A stretch of DNA of 64,000 bases from Raphanus sativus (GCF_000801105.2 NC_079519.1:31533288-31597287); one strand, 5' to 3'. Positions 48,577 to 60,985 are shown, counted from the stretch's first letter. Made by a program: numbers and translations. The notes: generated by a model from the letters alone, not told the origin.

Positions 48577-50035
48577 TTGGTACATCGACAGTACCAGCCA
48601 CCTTGTAAGGCTTACTAATGATTTTTTTCTTTCATCTGATGATTATGTAAATGGCTTAGATTTGATTAAATAAACAGGACAATGGTTTGTCACAGGTCTA
48701 ATGGTTTGTCTGACTCTATCCTCAAATTCGCGAGGACTTCGAGGAACTGGCGTTTTAGTTTGAAGAAACAAACTTCATTGTTTAAGAAGGCCCTACCATT
48801 TAGTGGTAATGTCAAATTCCGAGGTTAACTCTTGGTTTACTAGTTGTTGTCTTATGTAATTTAGTGTCTCTGCAAACCTCAAGTCGATGCCTCTGTCTCT
48901 GTTACAGATGAAAAATATATATATGGAAACAAAAATTTGATACTGAATCTCATCTAACATGGTGCATCCTGATCTTATTATGTGTATGCCAATTCCCCTT
49001 CTGCATACTGATATATGCGTTAAGTATCTGCGTGGTGTCTAGACGTGGAGTTTATTAGAATATCTTGTATTGGATTGGAACTAGAGTGCAATGGTAGCAG
49101 AAGATATTACAGAAGCTAATAGACAGGGGTTTCAAGTTCGGTTTTATTTATTCGTTTCTTAAGGATACCTCGAGCTAGTATGCATCATTGTTCTTAAGGA
49201 AACACAGTTGGATGCATCAACACTGGTACCACCTGTAGTCTGAGATACAGGCATGGGTTTGTGTTTGATGAGGCCAGCTTTGAGAGGAAAATGACCAAGC
49301 CATCCTGGATGAAAGGGACAGCCACAATATGGTGTTCACGTTTTCATCCATCAGTCTTGGTTGAAGTGTTGGTTATCTGTTGCCTGAGTGGTCTTCGTGT
49401 GTACATCGAAGTCGAGAGTGGAGCTTGTGCCTCTCCACCTTGCTCACATCATCACCAACCAGATCCTATTTGAAACGTATTAATCTTCAATTTTGTGGTG
49501 TCTCAACCAACAATAAGAGTAGAGCATGAACATATCATTTCCACATTTACTTACGATCTATCAGTTCTTTTTGGATCAACAATCTATTGGCTGAATCAGA
49601 AATAAATACACTTAATGTTGAACCCCAAAGAATATAATAAAAATTAGATTTGGAAAAATAAAAATAAAAATAAAAATAAAAAAGTAGGTACAGTATGTGT
49701 TGAAAGAGTATATACATATAAAACATATATTTAAAATTAAATATACTACTACAAAATTTATTGAAAATTTTAAAAGTATTGTTTTCAAATTTAAAGAATC
49801 AAATTTAAATAATTTCAGTAATTCACATACACTATCTTGGATTTGGATCCAAGAACCGAACCGGATTAGAAAAGTCAAACCGCATTAACTCCAAAATTCG
49901 CTCCTTCCTATCTAAACCTCGAATCAACCAATCCTCCCATCCAAACACACATCTCCTCCTCCCTCTCCCCAAAACCACGATCAAATTCAATTTCAAAGCC
50001 ATCGCCAAAACCAAAATTCAAATCAAACTCCTCTC
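48577..50035. other. Intergenic, no gene recognised
   Basis: About 150-400 bp is probable 3' UTR of the RING gene. A 70-codon frame at 49261-49473 was not recognised. The last 100 bp are C/A-rich leader of the FHA gene. Confidence 0.45.
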
Positions 50036-50510
50036 ATGGCGACGACGACATCCATCGAGAGCAGCGACGCGGAGGTCGGATTCGCGAAGCTCCAGGGCGA
50101 AGATTTCGAATACTACATGCAGACCTACTCGATCATCCTCGGCCGCAACTCGAAGAAATCAACCGTGGACGTCGACCTCTCCTCTCTCGGCGGCGGGATG
50201 AACATCTCCCGGAACCACGCGCGGATCTTCTACGACTTCGCGCGCCGCAGGTTCGCGCTCGAGGTACTCGGGAAGAACGGGTGCCTCGTCGAAGGCGTCC
50301 TCCATCTCCCCGGGAACCCTGCGGTCAAGCTGGATTCGCAGGATCTGCTTCAGATCGGTGATAAGGAGTTTTACTTCCTGTTGCCTGTGAGGAGCATCCT
50401 TGGTGGGCCTAGGGGGGTTGTTGCTGGGCCGGTTGGGGCTTACTACCATCAGTACGGGCCTGGGCCTGGGAAGAGAGGTGGGCGGGGAAGAGACTACTTT
50501 GAAGAAGAGT

Positions 50511-50552
<42 letters not shown>

Positions 50553-51810
50553 GTGATGATGATATGAGGAGGAGTGGGAAGAGCTCAAGGAGAGATGGAT
50601 ATGGTAACTAATCTTTTAGCTTTGATCTCTTGTTTGCGATGATTGATATAGGTTTTGAGCATTTTGCTTGAAAGAGTTTTGGAGTGTCATTGAGTTGGTC
50701 ATTAGTGTGGGATCAATGTTCAAAAATATGGCTTAAGTTGTAATTAGACTGTTTCATATGAGATTTATTGATTAAGACCTAGGTGTAGTCTAGGCCGATT
50801 TTTAGAACCTTGGTGTGGATCATTTGAACTCAACATTGCTTGTTTTTGAATAGATCGTTGTTTGAGTAGTCACCACTTAAGAATGGGTGGTGTGCGGTTT
50901 ATGTTTTGGTTTATTGTTAGGTTGCATCGCTGATTCTAAGAGAAGTTTCCTCTTTTGATACAAACATTTTTGTTCTACTTTGAACCCATGATTTATAGTT
51001 CCAGGCGTTTGGAGTTATGTATATATTTCTTGTTTTGATGGAAGACTTTATATTGGGATTAGTGGGAGTTGATTCAGACCCTGTGGTAACATCTTTTTTC
51101 TTCTTTTTTTTAATTTGGGAGAACTGTATCAACTTAATGTTTGTAGAGAGGAAGGGAGAGGGAAGAACAAGGGCGGATAGGGAAGCGGATGATCAGCAAG
51201 TTTTGCAGCTCGAGGAAAAAGATGTTGTGTCATCTGTTGCCACTGTGCTTTCTGATTCGTGTGGTCCAGGAGAGTACATGGCTATGGAGAAGCTTCATTC
51301 TGTGGTTAGTCTAATATCCATCATCTCTTCTTTCTTTGGGATTTATATCTTTGGGCTAGTGTTTTAATAAGCTTATATATATTCTTTCATCACAAGAAAC
51401 GTTTTCAGTCGGGAGAATATTGAAAACAAAAAACTAGTATCAGTTTCTCAGATTTGCATTAATTCGTTAGAACCCAAACATATTTGTGCCTTAGTGTTTT
51501 ATTTTGTTCTTACATTTTGTTAAATTTTATGTGGTTGCAATAGTCTGGAATATCCCATTGTGGGGATGCATCATCATAACTGTGTCTATATCTGTGACAG
51601 ATGCTGGAGAATTATGGGAACATATGGCATCACAGTCGTGTAAGGAGATACCTAACACCTGAGAACTGGGCAGTTCCAGAGGCAAAGGGTAAAGCGTGGT
51701 ACGGACTGCTGATGCTACTGAGGAAATACCCAGAGCATTTCGTTATCAACACTAGGTCAAAGGGCAGGGTCACTCATGAGTTTGTTTCCCTTGTCTCGCT
51801 TCTCTCCTGA
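50036..51810 (+). CDS. FHA2: FHA-domain protein (FHA2 type)
   Basis: Exons 50036-50603, 51147-51304 and 51601-51810 join in phase to 311 residues. The FHA phosphothreonine-binding domain covers about residues 25-115: YSIILGRNSKKSTVDVDLSS (Gly-Arg and Ser of the binding loop), GGGMNISRNHARIFYDF (SRNHA), FALEVLGKNGCLVEGVLH. A Gly-rich linker and an Asp run coded by GAT repeats (about 50512-50556) follow. The C-terminal domain reads EADDQQVLQLEEKDVVSSVA and WHHSRVRRYLTPENWAVPEA, GKAWYGLLMLLRKYPEHFVI, as in FHA1/FHA2. I recall the Arabidopsis relatives on chromosome 3, so this gene may have moved into the segment. It is convergent with HINT3 across 332 bp. Confidence 0.92.
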
Positions 51811-52142
51811 AACCACATCCCTTTTATTTTACTTTTTTTTTCCCTGAACATCAAGTGATACCACATCCCATGATAGATTATAAAAAATCATGTGCTTGTT
51901 AGTGCAGGAAGTTTCCTACTTTTTTATGTAAATAAGATAGTGTCAGAGGTTAGATTTGGATGGCTCACTGAAACTAGTCTTTTTTTTGTTTTTTGCTTTG
52001 GAGTATTCCGAAAACAAAGATACAAATATGAATTAAATTGTTATTTAGAAATACAAAAAAAAAGCCCTCTGAATATGAACTATACAGAATATACCCCTTG
52101 GTTGGCAAAAGTGTTTATACAATGGGTCTCTTGAAAAGGGAC
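51811..52142. other. Convergent 3' spacer
   Basis: 3' UTRs of the FHA gene and HINT3. No other feature seen. Confidence 0.5.
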
Positions 52143-53702
52143 TTAAGATGAAGGCTGAACCATCTGTTCTTTGGGAACACTACACAACTGTTCTCGAATA
52201 CGCAACGCCAGTTGAGTTGCTTCCTTGTCCAGTTTCATCGTGTGTCTCCGCAAGCTTTGTTATATTAAAAAAAAACCCCACCAAATCAAACAACTTTCAT
52301 AAACCTTTCAAAATGTAATGTTCTTGATCTTGTTTTGTACCTCGGAAGCCCATAAACAGTCACGTTCCTTACGTGGGATTATGTGAATGTGCGTCTGAAA
52401 AGAATGCATAAAGAAAGAGAACTGTTAACAAAAACTTCCCTCCTCAGAGATTTCAAGAGAAACAGACAAGTCAGTATGTGCTTACGTGAAATATGACTTG
52501 CCCAGCTGCTGCTCCGTTGTTAACAAGTAAGTTAAATGAATCTGATGAGAGTTAGAATCTTGGTTCAGTGATGAGTCTACCTTAAAATGTTCAAAGATTG
52601 CAGAAACAATAGGAAGATTACTTAAAAGAAGATGACAACAAGTGGTAAAAAACCGTTGAAAGTCTTATTACATTTGCAAAACAGATCACTATGTCACCAG
52701 AGATGGATGCTGTAATGCGATGTTTTTGAGAAATATGGAGAGAAACATACCACTGTCTGTAGCTTTAACAATGGCATTACTGATGAGAGGCACTTTGGAA
52801 CACATGGCAGCAACTACCTGAATGCTCCTTGGAGGAGACCTATAATTAAAATCTTATACGCGCAGTATACATACATTTCAATACAATAAAAAAAAATTCA
52901 AACAGGAAGGCATCAGGAAGAGAAACAAATGGAACTAGCAACCACTCATGGTAGGAAGAGCAACTTACTGAGAGAGGAGTTTGCTCTAAGGTTGGATAAT
53001 GTAACTTTGGAATGATAAGAGAGTGCCTGAGAATGACCAGATTATAAAAAAAAAAAGTTGATAGCAATTAGAATTCAAGAACAACAACAAAGCTAGCAAA
53101 ACATGTTAACAATCCAATCCACTAACCAAAGATCAAAAACCGAACCACACTAAGTATTGAAGGGAGCTTTAATCAATGTTCAAAAAATCGCTAAACGTTA
53201 AACTAAATGCTTTATACGGAATTATTAATTAGGCGGGGCCGCATAGACTGATTTTTTGAATGTCTTGAACAATCATTTCATTTATGGGGCTGCCTAAACC
53301 GATTTTTTGAACACTGGTCTTACTACATAGAATCACAGCACATTAAGAGAGAATGAGATTTTTATTACCCATGGATAAGTGGGCTCGTATCCAAAATACA
53401 CAAGCACATGTCATCCTCGTACAACTGCGTCAAGAAAAGGAAAAAAGAGATTAGTTAGTTTATGTTCTGTTCTGTTCTGTGCAAGGAACAGAGGAAGTTA
53501 AAGTTTAGACCTTTAGAGACGGAGACTCGCCACGGACAATCTTGCAGAAAACGCAGTCGTTTTGGAGATTGGATGAGTCGACTTTCTCGTCGCTGGTTGA
53601 ACCTGAGGTGCAATCGGAAGCCCTGAGAATGGAGTCTCGCGTCGTGTACGGAGAAGATGGGTTGAGGTGGGAACAGAGGATCCCGAGCCTTCTAGCTTCC
53701 AT
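52143..53702 (-). CDS. HINT3: Histidine triad nucleotide hydrolase HINT3
   Basis: HIT enzyme. Plant relatives hydrolyse nucleoside-phosphate compounds such as adenylylsulfate. Seven exons are visible on the minus strand: 53702-53511 (MEARRLGILCSHLNPSSPY ... NDCVFCKIVRGESPSLK), then LYEDDMCLCILDTSPLIHG, HSLIIPKLHYPTLEQTPLS, VVAAMCSKVPLISNAIVKAT, SFNLLVNNGAAAGQVIFH, THIHIIPRKERDCLWASE and SLRRHTMKLDKEA ending QMVQPSS. The active-site triad is HTHIHII, split by an intron. The zinc-type CxxC is CVFC. The N-terminal 45 residues precede the HIT fold and may target the protein. Everything needed appears intact, and it fits the Arabidopsis position At5g48545. Confidence 0.93.
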
Positions 53703-55438
53703 TGAAACTAGAACAGAAACGATTCTTCGATAGCAAACAAACAGTGAGGATGAAGAAAGATTGAGAGGATGGTGTATGGACTATGGAGAGTGGTGTTTTT
53801 GTTTTATCCACAACCATCCATGTGATTGACTCTGTCTTCTCGTTTTGTTCATAAGCCAATTCAGTTATAAATCCCATAATAATGTTTTCTACATTAACAA
53901 TACTAATTAATAATATGATTAGCAGCACCATTCACATTTTTTAACAATTACTATTATCATTGAAGTATAAATAATAATTTATGCATTTTTGTAAGAAAGT
54001 AGATGTTACGTCTGCACTTGCAGATATAATTATCTTACAAATACTTATTAGTATATGTTAGTGTTTTTACTTCAAATATTTAAATTGAGATTAAATATAT
54101 ACTATTTTAAAAATTTGTCATTATTTTAACCAGATTTGTTATATTAATTTTTATTAATTATCCAATTAAATAAATAAATAAATAAATTTATTTTTAATAT
54201 AAAACAAGAAAAACTTCCTTAGATATCTTTTTCACTTTATTTTCATAAAATAGTTTTTAAAGAAGAAAATAACCAAAAAAAGTTTTACTAAAAGGTAAAA
54301 TATGTATTTATATCTTAAAAGTTAACTAACATAAATTTAGGGTTTAGAGTTTTGGGATTTAGTTTCAAATTTCAAAAAGTAAAAAAAAAAAAAAGCGATT
54401 ATTTTGGTCATTTATTTTTTAGATCTATATTCTGACAACAATTTAAAAATGTCATTTGAAAGAATTGTCCATAAATAATGTTAAAGTTTTAATAACTATA
54501 ATTATTTTCATAGCTTATAATTTGTTATTATTTTACTTATAATATTACATAAAAAGTAAAAAAAAATCTTTGTGAAACTATTTTTTTCAGAATATTTGTT
54601 TTTAAACCCATGGAATACAACTGAATGTAGTAAGATTTTGAACAACCAAAAAAAAGAGAATGTAGTAAAATCATGATAGTGATTTATGAATGTATCTAAT
54701 AAAAGTATACAACCCATGATTATGTTGGGTATCAATGTGACTCCTCTGTGCCCTCTCGAGCCCCATGAAATTAAGCCTTTGTATTGTTGTTATATATGCA
54801 TGTGTGAGTCTTTGACATGATGAGATTGTCTTTGACATGATGAGATTTCTTATGTAAACATGCAACTGCTTGGTTTATTAATACCCTACTAGTTAGATCT
54901 ATATAGATCGATGGATAAAATTGGGTGTTTATTTGCTCTATTTAGGTGCTTAAGGACCAAATTAGAAGCTTTTTTACTGGAGGATGTATAATGAATTATA
55001 AATTATTTATAAGGAATTAAAGAGAGAAGTGGTCAATATTGTTTTAACGTTGACGTTTGACTAACACTTTCTGCTGCATTCACATTGACCCACACACGTG
55101 ACGGCATGCTATCTTGGAATCTTCCAGCTATTAAGATTTTGTTACTAAGAAGTAATAATATAACAATGTCCAGTGAGCTCACAAGTTGACCAAATACATA
55201 TATACTACTCTGATTGGGGTCACAAGTATTTGGCTGCTATATAGGCTTCACCGGTCTATGATTTTTTGTACAAAACAATAGTGTCTCTACTTAATAATCT
55301 GCGTTTTGACCCACTTCTAACGATAATCACGTTCTAGAGTAGATAACGTTTTGGTTTATTCAACTATTTTCACTATAAAATCAAACTCTAGCTCTTGTGT
55401 TACTAATGATTCAAAAGACAAAGTAGCTTATCAAGAAA
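53703..55438. other. Intergenic, AT-rich
   Basis: HINT3 upstream region followed by AT-rich sequence. A 21-bp direct repeat (GTCTTTGACATGATGAGATT type) occurs at about 54809 and 54829. No gene recognised. Confidence 0.5.
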
Positions 55439-56190
55439 ATGAAGACATTCATTGTCAAATGTCTGCTTGTATTGGCCCTTGTATGTAGCTTCAGAGCAGC
55501 TGATTCTATATGGAACCTCTGCAACAAAAACTCAAACATCTCAAAAAGCAGCCAAGTTTCCAAGAACATCGACTCTCTCTTCGCTGACGCTCGTCTCAAA
55601 GACTCCTTCACAAGGCTTCACGACCACAACTTCCTCAAGTTACAACAAGAAAGACAATATCTACGGCCTTGCTCAATGCAGAGGAGACATCAGCAAGACC
55701 GATTGCTCCAGCTGCACCAAGACGCTGCCAAGAAAATCCGTGAAATCTGTCCAAACCAATCTGACTCAGGAATCTTATACGACTTCTGCTTCTTACGTTA
55801 CAGCCAAAAGAACTTCATAGGGAAGCTCGACAGGGGTGCTGGTCTTATATACTACAACTTTGCTAACGTAACTGAAACTGACCCCAAAACGTTCGATAAT
55901 GAATTCGGTAAAGCTAAGACATAGCTGGCACCGTTTGTGACATTAAACGGTTTGGTTCAGTGCACTAGGGACTTAAGCGCATTAGATTGCGCTCATTGTT
56001 TTGCAGCTGCGGTCGGGAGCTTCATGACGGATTGACGGCTTGCCATAACAAGAAGGGATGTCGTGTTTTGTATAGTAGTTGCTATGTCCAGTACGAGCTT
56101 TATCCGTTTTACTTCCCTCTTGATGGTCCGGCTAAAACCGGTACAAGTGTTGGTACATATGTGTGCAACGTACTGTTCACAATAAAATAA
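55439..56190 (+). pseudogene. DUF26 secreted protein (CRRSP) pseudogene
   Basis: Cysteine-rich repeat secretory proteins carry two DUF26 domains with C-x8-C-x2-C. The start is intact: MKTFIVKCLLVLALVCSFRA, a good signal peptide, then DSIWNLCNKNSN and VSKNIDSLFA. Then the frame slips: the true continuation TLVSKTPSQGFTTTTSSSYN, GLAQCRGDISKTDCSSCT is one frame over, returns at QDAAKKIREICPNQSDSG, ILYDFCFLRYSQKNF, hits a TAG near 55922, resumes LAPFVTLNGLVQCTRDLSAL, DCAHCFAAAVGSFMT, and shifts again to TACHNKKGCRVLYSSCYVQY. About 20 residues are missing before the TAG. At least three frame lesions and a stop make it non-coding. It matches the Arabidopsis neighbour At5g48540 (CRRSP55, from memory). 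Confidence 0.9.
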
Positions 56191-57526
56191 AGATTTTTCC
56201 TTTTGTTTCTTCTTTCGCATGTAAGCAATTAAGTTGCAAACTTACAAAGTTGTATTTGTTCTAGATTCCTATCATGCGTACAAATCATTGATAGTCATGT
56301 AAAAATTTTAATAGTGGGACTATATGTGTGCATGCAATGTAGATAAATAGATTTGGTTCAGTTGTGAATTTAAGAAACAATTTTGGGAGTTTTTTTTTCT
56401 CCGTTGCATTAGAAATTAATGTAAACATCCTATCCCCACAACAAAGTAGAAAAGTATAAACTAATTTAACCAAAAGCTAGTGGCACTGTGACATGATGTC
56501 TTTTTAAACGTGCTCTAGACCTTTATGTGCAACATTTTAACGCCTTCTTTTTCCCTAATTTTAAAGTGTGGGTCTATTTCTAAAGCTTTAAACAACATCT
56601 GGTAGCCATAATTCAACTACTTTTCTCTTTATTTGGACGTGTATTTTCTTTTGTTTTTCTAAAAGATAGTAAAAAAGACGAGAAAATTTCACAAGGAATT
56701 TCAAAGTTTAGATTTTTTTGTAACCTGGATTTTAATATTTGTAACGTAAGGAGAAAGAGACGGTTGTCGTAGATCCTTTAGAGTGAAGCCTAACATCTAT
56801 GGTTGACTTAATTAACGTTATAAGATGCCATCTGGTTTACTGGTTATGCTGTCCAAAACAAAATCAAAAACATTTGGTTACCTAATTATAATGGGGCTGT
56901 TTTTATGAAAGGCATAGTACAGTGTATACAAGTTAATGACAAATCAGGAGAAAAATACAAAGGAAAAAATTTGATGGAAAATGAATAATTTTTAGATAAA
57001 GGGTTTCTCTACAATGAAATGAATGAAAATTTGATATTATTAGTATATCTTCTACAAGGTATATCAACAGAAATCCAAAATATGTACCATCAGAAATTCA
57101 GTATACCACAGTGAAAGTAAAAAAGAAATCGAGGAGATTTAGACAACGTTGGTATTAAAAGTGTGCTGTGGAAAAACAAAAAGAACGAAGGGATAGCATA
57201 CCATATTAGCTAGGGTAGATATCAATTTTATTTTCAAGTAATTCGTAGTATATGGGTTTGATCGGCGTTTGTGGACTAATGATGATTAACTTAAGGGAGG
57301 AATTCAATACGATGAATCTACTAAGGTTCGAGTTCAGGCCAGAATATACTTGTATAATCCAGAAAATAAAGTGTTGCTAGTTAATTAATATGTAAGACAA
57401 ATTTTAGTTATCACTTAAAATTTGTAAAGTATTTTTAAAATTTCACTGTTGTATACTGAGTTCCATAAATAGTACTAAGAATCTACCATAAATTCCATAA
57501 CTATTTGTCCTGCCAATCATTTATAC
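56191..57526. other. Intergenic, no gene seen
   Basis: AT-rich sequence without recognised features. Confidence 0.5.
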
Positions 57527-57760
57527 TTTTTCCATTTCATTTTAATTGTAGTTCTAGGAATATAGAAAAGTAATATGGAAAAATTTATTAATGATTTTTA
57601 AAATAAAAAACAACTATTTATATTTCTAATTATATTTTAACAAATAGAAAAGTAATATGGAGAATTTTATTAATGATTTTTTATTGTAATTATAAAATAA
57701 TATTTATTTTAAAACATATTCTTTTTTTTTACAAAGACAATTAAATTGAAACGAAATGAG
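57527..57760. mobile_element. Stowaway-like MITE
   Basis: The left end CTTTTTCCATTTCATTTTAA pairs with the complement of the right end (CTCATTTCGTTTCAATTTAA), with TA on both outer sides. The 234-bp size and inverted repeats of about 30 bp fit Stowaway. An internal near-repeat of ATAGAAAAGTAATATGG occurs at about 57561 and 57646. Confidence 0.7.
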
Positions 57761-58224
57761 TATCTGTTATCTGGCTTCTTAGTCCACTCTTTTTCAAATC
57801 ACATAAAGGAAAAAGGTAGTAACTCTGCCGTAAGTCAATCTATCCGTAGATGAAGGCATGAAGCTAGGCTACTACAGTATTCAACATTCCCCTCCCTCCT
57901 CAGTCTTTAACTCCTTTTCTTTCCCATCCGTAAATTATTCTCACCAAATCCAACAGTTACACTACTAACACATTACAAATTTAGACCATACTTTCGAAAA
58001 CATAAAGAAGTTTCAAAATAAGTCTTCATTAACTAATTTATATAATACAATATGGTTAGCTTTTCCCAAAGCTACTACTAAATTAGCTTATCCTATCTTT
58101 TGGAATCCATCTCTTCTTTTAAACCACGCATGATTTAAAAATACATACATAATTTCACAAGCATGCGTTTTTAATACTATTATAAATAACCAACAACAAA
58201 AAGGAAAAGAAAGTGTCCCCTGAA
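57761..58224. other. Intergenic, no gene seen
   Basis: Probable 3' region of the NOI gene. Nothing else recognised. Confidence 0.45.
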
Positions 58225-58965
58225 TCAGTCTCTCATGCTTGTTGGCAAAAAACACCTTGGAATGCACCCAAACCCACCTCCTTTCTTCTGCATTTTCGAG
58301 TTATAACATTTTCAAAATCAATCTTTAAACCTATAATTAAAGCGGAATTAAGATAAAACAAGTGATGCACTGAGAAAAATAGTTTCTACCTTTGTTGATT
58401 TGAGGGAGAGGAGTTGAGGGGACACCTTGTACAAGTCTTCGTCCACTGGCTTCGGTGCCGCCATCCTCCGCTTCTCCAACGGTGTTGGACAGCTCGTCGC
58501 CTCGTTCTTGAAGCTGTGTTGCTCCTTCGAGGTGGCTCTCTTTGGCTCCTGGCCCACCTTAGACTGAAACAAAAAAAAACATTTCCCGGGAACATATTAG
58601 TTCACGGTGTCAAGGGGAGGTGTTATATGTGGGAGGTAATGAAAGAAGTACCCTGCGTCGAGGGAGAAGGACCACCGCGGGTGAGACAAGGTGGTGGTGG
58701 CTATCGTATAGATCACTTTCGAGGTAAAGATCGCGATCTTGAGGGTAAGGAGCGTAGTGGAGAATAGCAGGTTGTTGAGTGGATGCTGTCTCGAAGCATT
58801 GAGTGAATGGAACGGCGTCGTCCCAGTTCCAGCTTCCAAACGCTGGCACGTCTCCTCTCCTGCAGTACTCTCCTCCACCGTATTCCTGGTGGAATAAGAA
58901 ACGGTTAAACTTTGTACACACTAAAGACGAAGAATAAGAAAGAGAAAGGAGCTTACGTAGTCCAT
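58225..58965 (-). CDS. NOI / AvrRpt-cleavage family small protein
   Basis: Minus-strand exons 58965-58957, 58885-58652, 58563-58390 and 58287-58225 join in phase to about 159 residues. They read MDYEYGGGEYCRRG, then DVPAFGSWNWDDAVPFTQCF, ETASTQ (the NOI motif with VPxFGxW, as in AvrRpt2-cleaved RIN4 relatives), a variable Tyr/His region, KRRMAAPKPVDEDLYKVSPQ, LL (a conserved family motif), and KKGGGFGCIPRCFLPTSMRD with two cysteines that could be lipidated. The exon 2 end is the least certain; the donor at AGG/GTACTT is used because it keeps phase 0, and GCG/GTGGTC is an alternative. A long frame starting at 59167 is not the real start. The family is membrane-associated and linked to immunity by similarity only. 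Confidence 0.82.
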
Positions 58966-59013
58966 GGCTGTTGTGGCTAACAAGATTGATGATGTTAGAT
59001 CTTTGCTTCAAGT

Positions 59014-59017
<4 letters not shown>

Positions 59018-59060
<43 letters not shown>
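59018..59060. repeat. (GA)n in 5' leader of NOI gene
   Basis: An unbroken GA/CT run about 53 bp upstream of the minus-strand start codon. In the transcript it would be a CU-rich leader. Confidence 0.9.
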
Positions 59061-59063
<3 letters not shown>

Positions 59064-59903
59064 ATTAAATGGGCAGATGGGTTTCTTTCATTACTCAGCA
59101 GAGACAAAGTTGTCTGAAAGTCTACTTGTAGGAGATAGGAGTAGAAAGACTGTGTGTGTCTAAGCACATAGAAAAAGATTTTAAAATTCAGTAGGGTAAG
59201 TGAAAAGAAGACGTTGGCTTAGCTACTCTTGTATTCTTCCTTTCTTTTACATTTTAACAAAATTCTACTGTTTCTTTTTTGTTTTCTTATTTCCTTTTAT
59301 ACAGTGTGTTCTGAAGTTTGTCTTTACTTTTTAATCTTTTTTTGGTCAAAGTTTTTAATCTTTCAAATGTTTTATCCCTTAGCTTTGTAAGATTTAAACT
59401 TTGTTTTTATATAAAACATTTTATATTCATGGTTGACAAACAAACAAAAAAATAACTTACTTTCACTTTGAAAAAAAGTTATTTTTGACCAAAAAAAAGA
59501 GTTATTAAATTAACAAGTTTTATGTGCTCAAACTTTTCACACTAAAATAGAGTTTAGAGTAAAAAATGTTTTAATGGTACTCTATTTCTCACTCTATAAT
59601 AGAGTGAAAAATATGTTTACTCCAAATATAGAGTAAGTTGTTTTTTTTTGTTCATCACTCTATATTCTACTCTAAAATAGAGTACCATTGGAGCAAAGTT
59701 CATCTCTATTATAGAGTTACTCTATTTTAGAATAGAAAATAGAACGAACCCTTGAAAATGCTTTTAAAGACAAAAGAGTGAATAAATGAGCTTTAGGAAG
59801 AAGGGGCCACATCCAACATTAACCTCTGTTATGAAACTTCGAGCTCTGTGCAGTGTGAAACCAACATTGTCACAATTCAAATGTCATTAAACTTTAATAG
59901 TTT
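59061..59903. other. Upstream of NOI gene; MITE-like DNA
   Basis: Between about 59540 and 59750 the word ACTCTATTTTAGAGT and its variants recur in both orientations (CTCTATAATAGAG, ACTCTAAAATAGAG), a self-complementary MITE-like patch. No gene. Confidence 0.45.
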
Positions 59904-60985
59904 TAGGGGTGGACATAGATCAAATATCTAGAATTTTAAGGATATTTATGATTTGTATCATTCTGCATTTATAAATATTTTTCGATTCGATTTGATCCGT
60001 AATATTTTAGATATTAGATATTACTGATATTTGAAAAATTAATTTGTAACTGGATATCTGATTCGATCTGATAAAAAGTAATAAACAATAACTATCTGAC
60101 ATCCTATACCACCGCAAGCATATCAGCCTTCTTCAATTTCAGGGAGATGGTGCTTCACCGATGGTTCGTGGAAGGATAAAGACTCTTTCTCGGGACAAGG
60201 ATGGTACAGTACTCTGGAAAGGTATGAGGGATTAATGGGGGCACGAAATGTTCGGGCAAGTATATCTCCCCTTCACTCGGAGGTGGAAGCATTGATTTGG
60301 GCAATGGAATGTATGAGGAATTTACGCTAGTTTCAGGTTACATTTGCAACGGATTGTTCTTAGTTGGTGAAGATGGTTTCGGAACCAGAAGATTGGCCGG
60401 CGTTCGCAAGTTATCTGGAGGATATCAAGAGCTTACAAAGTAGTTTCCATAGCTCACAGCTCATTCATGTACCAAGGACGGCAAATTCAAAGGCGGATCG
60501 TTTAGCACGCAGTGCCAGACAACAATCGTCTTTTGTCATCCACATGGATGCCGAGCTACCAGTTTGGTGTACAAAGTCAATATGAGTCTGTATGTTTGAT
60601 GAAAAAAAAAGTAATAAACAATATTTTTGAAAAACTTAAAGAAAAAAAAAAATAATATGAAATAGTAATATTTCATTACAAAATATTTTAAAACAACATA
60701 CTTTTAGAAATTTAATAACCAAATAACTAAATTACTGAAAAATACTAAAATCTTATATAGAGATACCGCAATTATAATTAATTTTATATATACATGTTAT
60801 GCATATATATTATGGATCAGATTTAATATTTAATTTTTATAAAATATGAGTATTTGTGGTTTGCTCAGTCTTTTATGGATATTAAATTTTAGTATTTGTT
60901 TTGATTCGTAAAGTTATGAATATCCAATTTTTTGGGATCGAATCGAAACGAATAACAATTTATGTGTACTTTTTTTTGAACCAGT
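59904..60985. mobile_element. hAT-like DNA interrupted by LINE fragment
   Basis: The left end TAGGGGTGGACATAGATC is a typical hAT-type terminus, and the flanking sequence on both sides of the LINE insertion shares GATTCGATCTG/GGATCGAATCG-type words. The right terminus is not preserved clearly, so the end is approximate. Confidence 0.4.
60073..60623 (+). mobile_element. 5'-truncated LINE, RNase H end, with target duplication
   Basis: The insert 60091-60605 is flanked by AAAAAGTAATAAACAATA at 60073-60090 and 60606-60623. The leading A may be tail. It encodes only the end of a LINE polyprotein: WCFTDGSWKDKDSFSGQGWY, SPLHSEVEALIWAMECMRNL, ATDCS, then LVKMVSEPEDWPAFASYLED and HVPRTANSKADRLARSA. 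It has stops after MRNLR and ATDCS, so it is dead. It is the same family as the element at 8.7-13.8 kb but clearly diverged from it. Confidence 0.92.

Noticed and set aside
58610..59167. 185-codon minus-strand frame starting upstream of the NOI gene
   Set aside because: Its first 90 codons run through the GA repeat (Leu-Ser run) and an intron. The real start is the ATG at 58965 with a GTAAGC donor right after, and only exon 2 overlaps this frame.
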